From assembly GCA_038232215.1 (NCBI GenBank), contig JBBSIG010000128.1, positions 1 to 7,520 on the forward strand: 7,520 bases of DNA, given 5' to 3'. The notes beneath the pieces are model-generated. The model searched no databases. It saw nothing but the letters and a program-made list of their open reading frames with translations, and was not told the DNA's origin. This document shows, one piece after another, positions 1-6,632 of this stretch. The stretch is from JBBSIG01 sp038232215. GTDB lineage: Bacteria; Actinomycetota; Thermoleophilia; Gaiellales; Gaiellaceae. Within the stretch, counting starts at the first letter, position 1. Every line of letters begins with the position of its first letter. Position numbers and translations under genes: made by a program.

Positions 1-1
1 C

Positions 2-55
2 GACGGCCCTCGACGACTGCTCTCCCTCGACCGCAGCGTCACGGTCTGGCCGTAA
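2..55 (+). CDS. Possible 3' end of an upstream gene (partial)
   Basis: An open frame enters from the left edge and ends at TAA (53-55). The visible C-terminus is 17 residues, DGPRRLLSLDRSVTVWP. The stop codon overlaps the AAGGAG ribosome binding site of the next gene, a spacing typical of genes in one operon. Seventeen codons are too few to identify a product, and another frame is also open here, so this could be chance. Confidence 0.3.
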   Translation, partial: DGPRRLLSLDRSVTVWP

Positions 56-70
56 GGAGCCTCGGAGACC

Positions 71-511
71 ATGGACATCGTCATCCGCGCCGCGGTCGCG
101 TTTCTCTTCGTCCTCCTGCTGACGCGCGTCGTCGGACGCCGCGAGCTCAGCACGATGGAACCGTTCGACGTGATCATGCTCGTCATGCTGGGCGATCTCG
201 TCCAGCAGGGCGTCACGCAGAACGACTTCTCCGTGACGGGGCTCGTGCTGGCCGGCGGAACGATCGGGATCCTGACGGTGGCGACGTCGTATGTCGGCTT
301 CCGCTTTCGGCGGCTTCGCCCGGTGCTCGAGGGCGAGCCGGTGATCGTCGTCGACGACGGCAAGGTGATCGAGGGAAACCTGCGCCGGGAGCGCATCACG
401 GTGGACGAGCTCGCCGCCGCTGCGCGCAAGCAGGGGATCGGCTCGTTCGAGGACGTCCGCTGGGCCGTCCTCGAGACGAGCGGCGACATCACGTTCATCG
501 AGCAGGGGTGA
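71..511 (+). CDS. DUF421/YetF-family membrane protein, short form
   Basis: A 146-residue member of the DUF421 (YetF/YdfR/YkjA-like) family of bacterial inner-membrane proteins, whose biochemical role is not firmly known. Residues 3-20, about 33-48 and about 56-75 are hydrophobic and probably span the membrane. The family signature is clear at residues 19-46: an arginine-rich RVVGRREL turn, then PFDVIMLVMLGDLVQQGV. The soluble part (about 83-146) has the usual LRPVLEGEPVIVVDDGKV strand and the segment ending RWAVLETSGDITFI. B. subtilis YetF has about 230 residues; this protein stops after the first small soluble domain, as many short members do. ATG at 71 is preceded by AAGGAG (54-59, 11-base spacing). 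Its TGA (509-511) shares its last base with an ATG, starting a mini-ORF that leads into the next gene. Confidence 0.85.
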   Translation: MDIVIRAAVAFLFVLLLTRVVGRRELSTMEPFDVIMLVMLGDLVQQGVTQNDFSVTGLVLAGGTIGILTVATSYVGFRFRRLRPVLEGEPVIVVDDGKVIEGNLRRERITVDELAAAARKQGIGSFEDVRWAVLETSGDITFIEQG

Positions 512-591
512 TGGTCGCCTCTCTCGTCGCGGGAGCGGCCGCCCGGCTGCCTCGACGGGCGACGAGCCCGGCGGAGCCGGGTCGCCGGTGA
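511..591 (+). CDS. Mini-ORF bridging two genes by overlapping stop and start codons
   Basis: A 26-codon frame begins at ATG 511-513, sharing one base with the TGA of the DUF421 gene (TGATG). It ends at TGA 589-591, overlapping the GTG start (588-590) of the next gene (GTGA). The predicted peptide starts MVASLVAGAAARLPRR: a short hydrophobic stretch, then arginines. No homology can be judged. The double overlap suggests that ribosomes could pass from the first gene through the mini-ORF to the reductase gene, which has only a weak ribosome binding site of its own (GGAG at 573-576). It may equally be a chance open frame in GC-rich DNA. Confidence 0.3.
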   Translation: MVASLVAGAAARLPRRATSPAEPGRR

Positions 592-1517
592 CCCTCTACC
601 TGACCGAGGCGGACGTCGAGGCGCTGGTCGGGCCCGAGGACGCGCTCGAGGCCGTGGAGGGCTCCCTCAGGCGGCTGGCGGCAGGAGAGGTGGAGACCTT
701 GTCCCGCCGGCGCCTCGAGCTCGAGGGCGGGCAGTTCGCGCTCATGGCAGCGGTCGACGCCGGCCTCGGCTTCGCCGGCCTCAAGTCCTACACGTGGCTC
801 CCAGGCGGCACGCCGTTCGTCGTCTGTCTCTTCCGCACCGACGCGCCCGAGCTCACCGCGGTCATCGAGGCCGACCGGCTGGGTCGGCTCCGCACGGGGG
901 CTGCGAGCGCCGTGGCAGCGCGGTACCTCGCCCGCGACGGAGCCTCCTCCCTGGGCGTCATCGGCTGCGGCCGGCAGGCCGAGAGCCAGGTGGCGTGCAT
1001 CCGCGCGGCGGTGCCCGCGATCGAGCACGTGGTGGCGTACTGCCGAAGTCGCGATCGATTGACCGCGTTCTGCGAGCTCACGGGGGCCGAGCCGGCGGAG
1101 ACCCACCGGGACGCCGGTGAGCAGGACGTGGTGGTGACGGCGACGACCTCGCGAGATCCGGTTCTCCGCGGAGAGTGGTTACGCGAGGGCGCGCTCGTGT
1201 GCGCCATCGGCGCGAACGACCTCGGCGCCAGGGAGCTCGACAACGTCGTGCTCGAGCGGGCGCAGTTCGTTTGCTGCGACTCCCGCGAGCAGGCGCGGCT
1301 CGAGGCAGGCGACCTCGTCGAGCCGATCGAGCGGGGAGTGCTCGACTGGCTCGAGGTGCACGAGTTGCAGGACGTCGTCGCCGGCGAGGTCAGCGGGCGC
1401 GCCCGCCGAGAGGACGTCGTGCTCTTCAAGTCGACCGGCATTGCCCCCTGGGACGTGTCGCTGGGGGTGGCCGTGCTCGAGCGAGCACGTGAGCGCGGCG
1501 TCGGGCGCGAGCTCTAG
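588..1517 (+). CDS. Ornithine cyclodeaminase/mu-crystallin family NAD(P)-dependent protein
   Basis: A cytoplasmic protein of 309 residues, the usual family length (about 310-350). Family enzymes are NAD(P)-dependent ornithine cyclodeaminases, alanine dehydrogenases and ketimine/imine reductases. Visible marks are Lys66 in GLKSYT, the substrate-side stretch RLRTGAASAVAARYLA (100-115), the Rossmann nucleotide loop GVIGCGRQAESQ (123-134), CDSREQARLEAGDL (230-243) and the C-terminal FKSTGIAPWDV (280-290). In true ornithine cyclodeaminase a catalytic Asp lies three residues before the Gly of the GxDxxG-like loop. Here the loop reads IGANDLGARELD, which puts Asn210 at that place and Asp211 one later. 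A reductase or amino-acid dehydrogenase role is therefore more likely than ornithine deamination; the substrate is unknown. GTG 588 is the only plausible start: upstream in-frame codons contain no ATG or GTG. It converges on a minus-strand gene 20 bases downstream. Confidence 0.88.
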   Translation: MTLYLTEADVEALVGPEDALEAVEGSLRRLAAGEVETLSRRRLELEGGQFALMAAVDAGLGFAGLKSYTWLPGGTPFVVCLFRTDAPELTAVIEADRLGRLRTGAASAVAARYLARDGASSLGVIGCGRQAESQVACIRAAVPAIEHVVAYCRSRDRLTAFCELTGAEPAETHRDAGEQDVVVTATTSRDPVLRGEWLREGALVCAIGANDLGARELDNVVLERAQFVCCDSREQARLEAGDLVEPIERGVLDWLEVHELQDVVAGEVSGRARREDVVLFKSTGIAPWDVSLGVAVLERARERGVGREL

Positions 1518-1522
1518 CGCCC
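1503..1522. terminator. Possible hairpin between convergent genes
   Basis: GGGCGC (1503-1508) and GCGCCC (1517-1522) can form a 6-bp GC stem around an 8-base loop. It lies over the TAG stop (1515-1517) of the reductase gene, in the narrow gap between two converging genes. A second short palindrome, CTCCGGAG, follows at 1530-1537. No run of T follows on either strand, so this is not a standard intrinsic terminator. It could be a bidirectional transcription barrier. Confidence 0.25.
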
Positions 1523-1537
1523 AGAGCCTCTCCGGAG

Positions 1538-1897
1538 CTAGGAGCCCTCGGCCGGAAGCTGCTGCTTGGCGGCCTCCGCGGTGTCCTGGCCGAGCGCGCG
1601 AATCACCTCAGGTCGGTCGAGCAACCTCGTCTGCTGCTGGGGCGTCAGCCGGTTCTGGACGTAGCGGTCGTCGAGGATCTCGCCGACTGAGCGGCCCCGG
1701 CTGTGCTCGCGGATGAGATACGCCGCGACCAGCTCCTCCTGCGACGAGCGCGCGAAGAGGAAGGAGAACGGATTTCGAAGGAGGTTCTTGAGATCGGCGA
1801 TGTCGCCGAGGATCTTACGCCGCGCGGAGCCTCCGACGCTAGCCGCCCGCTCGTCCGGCCGGCCACTCGAGGTCTGCGTTCGGGATCGGGTCGCCAT
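1538..1897 (-). CDS. Conserved-looking hypothetical protein, 119 residues
   Basis: I do not recognise this protein. Residues 1-28 are polar, rich in Arg, Ser and Gly, and look disordered. Residues 29-105 look like a small helical domain: KILGDIADLKNLLRNPF, then SSQEELVAAYLIREHSRGR, then SVGEILDDRYVQNRLTPQQ and RLLDRPEVIRALGQD. The spacing of hydrophobic residues in these helices is what a real protein would show. There is no membrane segment, signal peptide or obvious metal or nucleotide motif; a stretch near FSFLF (44-48) is hydrophobic but short. The ATG at 1897 is inside the 3' end of the upstream metal-repressor gene, a 59-base overlap. No ATG, GTG or TTG exists further in before the core, so this start is forced unless a rare start codon is used. 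It is probably cotranscribed with the repressor. Confidence 0.62.
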   Translation of the reverse strand: MATRSRTQTSSGRPDERAASVGGSARRKILGDIADLKNLLRNPFSFLFARSSQEELVAAYLIREHSRGRSVGEILDDRYVQNRLTPQQQTRLLDRPEVIRALGQDTAEAAKQQLPAEGS

Positions 1898-2285
1898 GCG
1901 GGTCGTGCGTGGGAAAGCCGAGTGCCCGGTCGATCCTGGCCTCGAGCTCCTCGGAGATCACGTGCTCGAGCTTGTCCGCCTCGTCGTGGACGTCGTCGAC
2001 GTGGAGCCCGAGCGTCTCGGCGAGGTAGAGCTCGAGCAGGCGGTGATGCCGGATCACCTCGACCGCCACCCGCTCGCCCGCCTCGGTGAGCGCGACCCCC
2101 CGATACGGCGCGTGCTCTGCGAGCTCGAGCGCCGCGAGCTTCTTCACCATCGCGCTCGCCGAGGCGGGTGCCACCCGTTGGCGTCTGGCGAGCGCGGTGA
2201 CCGTCACCCGGCCACCCTCGGCGTGCAGGGTGTAGATCTGCTTGAGGTAGTCCTGAATCGAGCCGGTGAGCGCGGGCCGCGTCAC
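1839..2285 (-). CDS. DtxR/MntR-family metal-dependent transcriptional repressor
   Basis: A 148-residue two-domain regulator: a winged-helix DNA-binding part (about 9-68, with VTALARRQRVAPASASAMVKKL as the helix-turn-helix region) and a metal-binding dimerisation part (about 69-140, ending near HGDPIPNADLEW). The C-terminal SH3-like domain of DtxR/IdeR is absent. Family members bind divalent metal and then repress uptake genes. Aligned by eye to DtxR, the ligand positions are Asp12 (DtxR Met10), His81, Glu85, His100, Asp104 (DtxR Cys102), Glu107 and His108. All-oxygen/nitrogen ligands resemble MntR and favour Mn(II), but MntR Glu11 corresponds to Lys15 here, so the site is not classical. GTG 2285 was chosen because the family N-terminus (SIQDYLKQIY) begins just after it and a TANNNT motif lies 7 bases upstream. 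The open frame runs on to 2483, but that extension overlaps mqnD and lacks family similarity. Confidence 0.88.
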   Translation of the reverse strand: MTRPALTGSIQDYLKQIYTLHAEGGRVTVTALARRQRVAPASASAMVKKLAALELAEHAPYRGVALTEAGERVAVEVIRHHRLLELYLAETLGLHVDDVHDEADKLEHVISEELEARIDRALGFPTHDPHGDPIPNADLEWPAGRAGG

Positions 2286-2292
2286 GCGAGTG

Positions 2293-2298
2293 AGTGTA
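2293..2298 (-). promoter_or_regulatory. Probable -10 element of a leaderless promoter for the metal repressor
   Basis: On the minus strand TACACT lies 7 bases before the GTG start at 2285. This matches the actinobacterial TANNNT -10 consensus at the distance expected if transcription starts at or next to the start codon. No Shine-Dalgarno sequence and no clear -35 box are visible. Confidence 0.5.
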
Positions 2299-2353
2299 CG
2301 GCGACGCCTCTCCGCTGCCGACGGACGGCTCCGCTCTCTCCGCGGCACGCTGC

Positions 2354-2359
2354 TAGCGT
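2354..2359 (+). promoter_or_regulatory. Probable -10 element of a leaderless promoter for mqnD
   Basis: TAGCGT lies 8 bases before the ATG at 2368, fitting TANNNT and a leaderless start. The 82-base region between the two divergent starts (2286-2367) thus carries one such motif per direction. No recognisable DtxR or MntR operator dyad is visible between them. Confidence 0.5.
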
Positions 2360-2367
2360 GGACCCGG

Positions 2368-3198
2368 ATGCTGATCAGACTCGGCCACAGCCCCGATCCC
2401 GACGACGCGTTCATGTTCTGGGCCCTTACGTCGGGGGCGGTGGACACGCGGGGATTCGAGTTCGAGCACGTCCTGCGCGACATCCAGACCCTGAACGAGT
2501 GGGCGACCGAGGGGCGCCTCGAGGTGACGGCGCTGTCGCTCCACGCGTACCCGCTCGTCCAGGAGACCTACGTCCTGCTGCCCCACGGGGCCAGCATGGG
2601 CTCGGGATACGGGCCGATCGTCGTCGCGCCCGAGCCTCTCTCGCGCGAGCGGCTCCGCGAGGTCGAGATCGTCGTGCCCGGGCGGATGACCACCGCGTTC
2701 CTCGTCCTCAAGCTGTACCTGGGTGGGGACTTCCACTTCCGTGAGGCCCCGTTCGACGAGATCCTCGACGAGGTCAAGTCGGGCCGCGCGGCCGCCGGTC
2801 TTCTGATCCACGAGGGGCAGCTCACGTACGAGGCGGAGGGGCTCGCGAAATCGGTCGACCTCGGCGAGTGGTGGCTGCTCGAGACCGGGCTTCCGCTCCC
2901 TCTCGGCGTGAACGTGGCCCGCCGGGACCTCGGCGAGAGCTCGTTGCGCGAGCTCTCGGACGTGCTGCGCGACTCGATCCGGGCCGGGCTCGAGAACCGC
3001 AACGACGCGATGGACTACGCGGTCCGCTTCGGGCGCGGGCTCGACCGCGGCCTGGCCGACCAGTTCGTCGGCATGTACGTGAACGAGCTGACGTGCGACT
3101 ACGGCGACGAGGGGAGACAGGCGGTGCGGGAGCTGCTCGACCGGGCGGAGGCGATCGGCGCCTACGACGCTCCGGTGCGGGTCGAGTTCGTGAGCTGA
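2368..3198 (+). CDS. mqnD: 1,4-dihydroxy-6-naphthoate synthase (MqnA/MqnD family)
   Basis: A 276-residue cytoplasmic enzyme of the futalosine pathway to menaquinone. MqnD converts cyclic dehypoxanthinyl futalosine to 1,4-dihydroxy-6-naphthoate. The fold resembles periplasmic binding proteins, but no signal peptide is present. Recognisable parts are the N-terminal GHSPDPDDAFMFWAL (6-20; Thermus MqnD has SPCPNDTFIF), RDIQTLNEWATEGRLEVTALS (37-57), VPGRMTTAF (103-111), LLIHEGQLTY (145-154) with His148 at the place of the proposed catalytic histidine, and VDLGEWWLLETGLPLPLG (163-180). The SPDPDDAF variant marks a subclade, so MqnA or a related chorismate-derived step cannot be fully excluded. The start is ATG 2368, where family similarity begins; the frame is open from 2266. 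No other mqn gene is in the window. The thiolase gene follows after 16 bases. Confidence 0.85.
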   Translation: MLIRLGHSPDPDDAFMFWALTSGAVDTRGFEFEHVLRDIQTLNEWATEGRLEVTALSLHAYPLVQETYVLLPHGASMGSGYGPIVVAPEPLSRERLREVEIVVPGRMTTAFLVLKLYLGGDFHFREAPFDEILDEVKSGRAAAGLLIHEGQLTYEAEGLAKSVDLGEWWLLETGLPLPLGVNVARRDLGESSLRELSDVLRDSIRAGLENRNDAMDYAVRFGRGLDRGLADQFVGMYVNELTCDYGDEGRQAVRELLDRAEAIGAYDAPVRVEFVS

Positions 3199-3202
3199 CG
3201 GC

Positions 3203-3208
3203 TACGCT
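3203..3208 (+). promoter_or_regulatory. Probable -10 element of a leaderless promoter for the thiolase
   Basis: TACGCT sits in the 16-base gap between mqnD and the thiolase gene, 6 bases before the GTG at 3215. It fits TANNNT. The thiolase could thus be transcribed both by read-through from mqnD and from its own start. No ribosome binding site is seen before this GTG. Confidence 0.45.
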
Positions 3209-3214
3209 GGCGGC

Positions 3215-4390
<1,176 letters not shown>

Positions 4391-4531
4391 CCGGGCGTCC
4401 GCACGCGGCGAGTGGCCTCGATCCCGCGCGGCGGGCGGGGCCCGAGGAGTGCGAGGGAAACGGCACAGAGTCGCCACTCCGCGGTGACACGCGCGGCACG
4501 CCTCCAGCACTAGGCTCGTGGGAGGGGCGCG
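4391..4531. other. Intergenic region after the thiolase gene
   Basis: This is most of the 188-base gap before the dehydrogenase gene. Short GC stems can form (CGGGC 4432-4436 with GCCCG 4440-4444; alternatively CCCGC 4423-4427 with GCGGG 4431-4435), but no T-run follows, so a terminator cannot be called. A further TANNNT (TAGGCT, 4511-4516) may be an upstream transcription start. No gene is visible here. Confidence 0.3.
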
Positions 4532-4553
4532 GTCAGTGGGGTCCCCAGCTGAC
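4532..4553. promoter_or_regulatory. Imperfect dyad over the -35 region of the dehydrogenase promoter
   Basis: A 22-base imperfect inverted repeat has outer arms GTCAG (4532-4536) and CTGAC (4549-4553) and inner GGGG (4538-4541) facing CCCC (4543-4546). Eight of the eleven symmetric positions pair; with one bulged G (4548) the arms extend to ten pairs. It ends 11 bases before the -10 motif at 4565 and so overlaps where a -35 box or repressor site would lie. Its compact spacing suits a dimeric regulator rather than a hairpin. No regulator can be assigned. Confidence 0.35.
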
Positions 4554-4564
4554 GCGCCTACCGT

Positions 4565-4570
4565 TATCGT
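4565..4570 (+). promoter_or_regulatory. Probable -10 element of a leaderless promoter for the dehydrogenase
   Basis: TATCGT lies 8 bases before the ATG at 4579. An overlapping second match, TACCGT, is at 4559-4564. Both fit TANNNT; the first has the spacing seen at the other genes here. No ribosome binding site is present in front of this ATG. Confidence 0.5.
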
Positions 4571-4578
4571 CTCGTGAG

Positions 4579-6051
4579 ATGGCGGTCGCGACGGAGCGCG
4601 AGTACGGGCTGTTCATCGACGGGGAGCTCGTGGAGCCGGCCTCCGGGGAGCTCCGAGAGCTCGTGGAGCCGGCCACAGGGGACCCGCTCGGCAAGGCCGC
4701 GCTGGCCGGCGAGGCGGATGTCGACCGCGCTGTCGAGGCCGCGCGGGCCGCGCTCGCGGGCCCCTGGGGACGGACGCCGCCGACCGAGCGCTCACGGCTG
4801 CTGCACGCGCTCGCCGACGCGCTCGCAGCGAATCGGAAGGAGCTCGCAGAGCTCGAGGCTCGCAACGTCGGCAAGGCGATCTCGTCGGTCAAGGCGGAGC
4901 TTCACCAGGCGACCGAGAACTTCCGCTTCTACGCGTCCGCGCTCGGCTCGATCGCCGGCCGCTCGAACCCGCTCGGCGGCTCGCTCCTCTTCTACTCGCT
5001 CAAGGAGCCGGTCGGCGTGGCGGGCCAGATCGTCCCTTGGAACTACCCGCTGATGATGGCGACGTGGAAGCTCGCCCCGGCGCTCGCCGCAGGTTGCGCC
5101 GTCGTGCTGAAGCCCGACCCCGCGACGCCGCTGACCGCGCTGCGGCTGGCCGAGCTCGCGACCGAGGTCGGGATCCCGGCCGGTGTCCTCAACGTCGTCC
5201 CCGGCGACGGGCCGACGACCGGGGCCTACCTCGTCCGGCACCCGCTCGTCGACAAGGTCGCCTTCACGGGCTCGACGAGGACGGGCGGCGAGGTGATGCG
5301 GCTCTGCTCGCAACCCATCAAGCGCCTGATCCTCGAGCTCGGCGGCAAGAGTCCGAGCATCGTGTTCGCGGACGCCGACCTCGAGGACGCCATCCCGAGC
5401 TCGGCCTGGTCGATCTACTACTCGGCCGGACAGAGCTGCGAGGCGCGATCGCGCATTCTCGTCGAGCGGTCTCTCCACGACGAGTTCGTCTCTCGCTTCG
5501 CCGACGCTGCCGGCCGCCTCAAGGTCGGCGACCCGCTCGATCCGGACACGCAGATGGGCTCCCTGATCTCCTTGACTCACCGTGACAAGGTGCACGCGCT
5601 CGTCGAGCAGGGTCGTGCGGAGGGAGTCGAGGTCGTTGCCGGCGGAGCGCCGACGGAGGGCCGAGGCGCCTTCTATCCCCCCACGGTGCTCGCGGGCGTC
5701 GAGAACCGGATGGCCGTCGCGCAGGAGGAGATCTTCGGTCCGGTCGTGACCGTCATCCCGTTCGAGGACGAGAAGGACGCGGTCCGGATCGCGAACGACG
5801 TCAGGTACGGGCTGATGGCGACGGTCTGGACGGGCGATCCCGCCCGCGGGCACCGGCTCGCCGCGAGGATCAAGGCCGGTACGGTGGGGATCAACATGCC
5901 GTACACGGCCTTTCCCGGGATCCCCTTCGGGGGCTACAAGCAGTCGGGGTTCGGCCGGGAGCTCGGGCTCGAGACGCTCGACGCGTACCTCGAGACGAAG
6001 AGCGTCCTGGTCTCGACCAGCCCGAAGCCGGCGAATCCTTTCGGCCTCTAG
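4579..6051 (+). CDS. NAD(P)-dependent aldehyde dehydrogenase, betaine-aldehyde-dehydrogenase-like
   Basis: A complete 490-residue soluble aldehyde dehydrogenase, oxidising an aldehyde to the acid with NAD(P)+. Key parts are VPWNYPLMM with the oxyanion Asn155, LKPDPATPLTA (177-187) in the cofactor pocket, FTGSTRTGG (229-237), the general base Glu253 in LELGGKSPS, the nucleophile Cys287 in SAGQSCEARSR, EEIFGPVV (383-390) and PFGGYKQSGFGRELG (449-463). The overall pattern resembles BetB/GbsA and related class I/II enzymes, but the substrate cannot be read from sequence. ATG 4579 was chosen because the family N-terminus (YGLFIDGELVEP) follows directly; the frame is open far upstream across the thiolase gene, but that is a shadow. 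An exact 18-base repeat encodes ELVEPA twice near the N-terminus. No choline or betaine genes are nearby. Confidence 0.93.
   Translation: MAVATEREYGLFIDGELVEPASGELRELVEPATGDPLGKAALAGEADVDRAVEAARAALAGPWGRTPPTERSRLLHALADALAANRKELAELEARNVGKAISSVKAELHQATENFRFYASALGSIAGRSNPLGGSLLFYSLKEPVGVAGQIVPWNYPLMMATWKLAPALAAGCAVVLKPDPATPLTALRLAELATEVGIPAGVLNVVPGDGPTTGAYLVRHPLVDKVAFTGSTRTGGEVMRLCSQPIKRLILELGGKSPSIVFADADLEDAIPSSAWSIYYSAGQSCEARSRILVERSLHDEFVSRFADAAGRLKVGDPLDPDTQMGSLISLTHRDKVHALVEQGRAEGVEVVAGGAPTEGRGAFYPPTVLAGVENRMAVAQEEIFGPVVTVIPFEDEKDAVRIANDVRYGLMATVWTGDPARGHRLAARIKAGTVGINMPYTAFPGIPFGGYKQSGFGRELGLETLDAYLETKSVLVSTSPKPANPFGL
4624..4674 (+). repeat. In-frame 18-base direct repeat in the dehydrogenase gene
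   Basis: The 18-mer gagctcgtggagccggcc occurs at 4624-4641 and again, identical, at 4657-4674. The offset is 33 bases (11 codons), so both copies read ELVEPA. The region corresponds to the normal N-terminal segment of aldehyde dehydrogenases (GEWVEP...NPATG), so length is not obviously increased. A local duplication or slippage event, or chance under strong codon bias, could explain it. Confidence 0.7.
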
Positions 6052-6057
6052 GTCTCG

Positions 6058-6078
6058 GGCGCTGCTCGCGTGAGCGCC
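6058..6078. other. Small inverted repeat after the dehydrogenase gene
   Basis: GGCGCT (6058-6063) and AGCGCC (6073-6078) can pair around a 9-base loop just past the dehydrogenase stop codon. There is no following T-run, so termination is only possible, not shown. Confidence 0.25.
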
Positions 6079-6113
6079 GATTCGGGTGAGCTCCTCGGGG
6101 GGAGAAGGGCAGG

Positions 6114-6632
6114 GTGCGCCTCTATCCCGACATCCCGTCGCGGCGAATCTCGGTGCTCGCGCGAGACGCGCTCGTGCTGCTCCTGCTTCTCCTCTTCGCG
6201 TGGCTCGGGCTCCGCGTGCACGACGCGGTCGACCAGCTGGCCGTGCTCGGACGCGGGGTGCGACGGGTGGGAGACTCGGTGCCTCTCGTCGGCGGCTCCA
6301 TCTCCGACCTCGGCCGTGACGGCGAGGACGGCGTTCACCGGCTCGCGAACCTGCTCGGGCTCCTGACCTTCCTGCTCCCGGCGGTGCTCCTGCTCGTGAA
6401 CGCGCTGCCGCCACGGCTCGCGCTCGTTCGCCGCCTCACCGCGGCGTCCCGCGTGCTCGAGGGCGGCGACGAGGCGGAGAGGCGCCGTCTGGTCGCGATG
6501 CGGGCAGCCTTCTCGCTGCCGTACGGTCAGCTGCTCGAGTACACGCGGGACCCGCTCGGCGACCTCGCGGCCGAGCGCTACGACGGGCTCGTCGCAGCCG
6601 CGCTCGACGATGCCGGGCTCCGGGCCGAGTGA
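6114..6632 (+). CDS. Two-helix membrane protein of unknown function
   Basis: A 172-residue protein I do not recognise. A short basic start (MRLYPDIPSRR) precedes membrane segment 1 (about 18-36). A hydrophilic loop with several Gly and Asp (about 37-76) follows, then segment 2 (about 78-98). The cytoplasmic-looking tail (about 100-172) is rich in Arg, Asp and Glu; it includes RRRLVAMRAAFSLPYGQLLEY and DPLGDLAAERYDGLVAAALDDAGL, which look like ordered helices. Basic residues flank the membrane segments, suggesting both ends lie inside the cell. GTG 6114 has a good ribosome binding site, GGAGAAGG (6101-6108). The TGA stop (6630-6632) overlaps the GTG of the following M20 remnant by 4 bases, so the two were probably translationally coupled. 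Confidence 0.75.
   Translation: MRLYPDIPSRRISVLARDALVLLLLLLFAWLGLRVHDAVDQLAVLGRGVRRVGDSVPLVGGSISDLGRDGEDGVHRLANLLGLLTFLLPAVLLLVNALPPRLALVRRLTAASRVLEGGDEAERRRLVAMRAAFSLPYGQLLEYTRDPLGDLAAERYDGLVAAALDDAGLRAE

Noticed and set aside
1645..1866. A 73-codon minus-strand frame within the small hypothetical gene
   Set aside because: Its product is almost entirely Arg/Ser/Ala, as expected for a shifted reading of the neighbouring frame, which itself has a sensible helical pattern.
2286..2483. N-terminal extension of the metal repressor to an ATG at 2483
   Set aside because: The extra 66 residues overlap the 5' end of mqnD, are serine/arginine-rich and lack DtxR-family similarity, while GTG 2285 has a well-placed TANNNT motif and the family N-terminus directly after it.
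4518..4577. A 19-codon frame starting GTG just after TAGGCT and ending TGA two bases before the dehydrogenase ATG, a possible leader peptide
   Set aside because: Only 1 base separates TAGGCT from the GTG, there is no ribosome binding site, no diagnostic residue pattern, and the frame covers the dyad and -10 motif, which explain the region better.
4792..6414. A minus-strand open frame of 540 codons opposite the dehydrogenase
   Set aside because: Same reason: the plus strand encodes a complete aldehyde dehydrogenase with all catalytic residues; the antisense product is low-complexity and Arg/Glu-rich.
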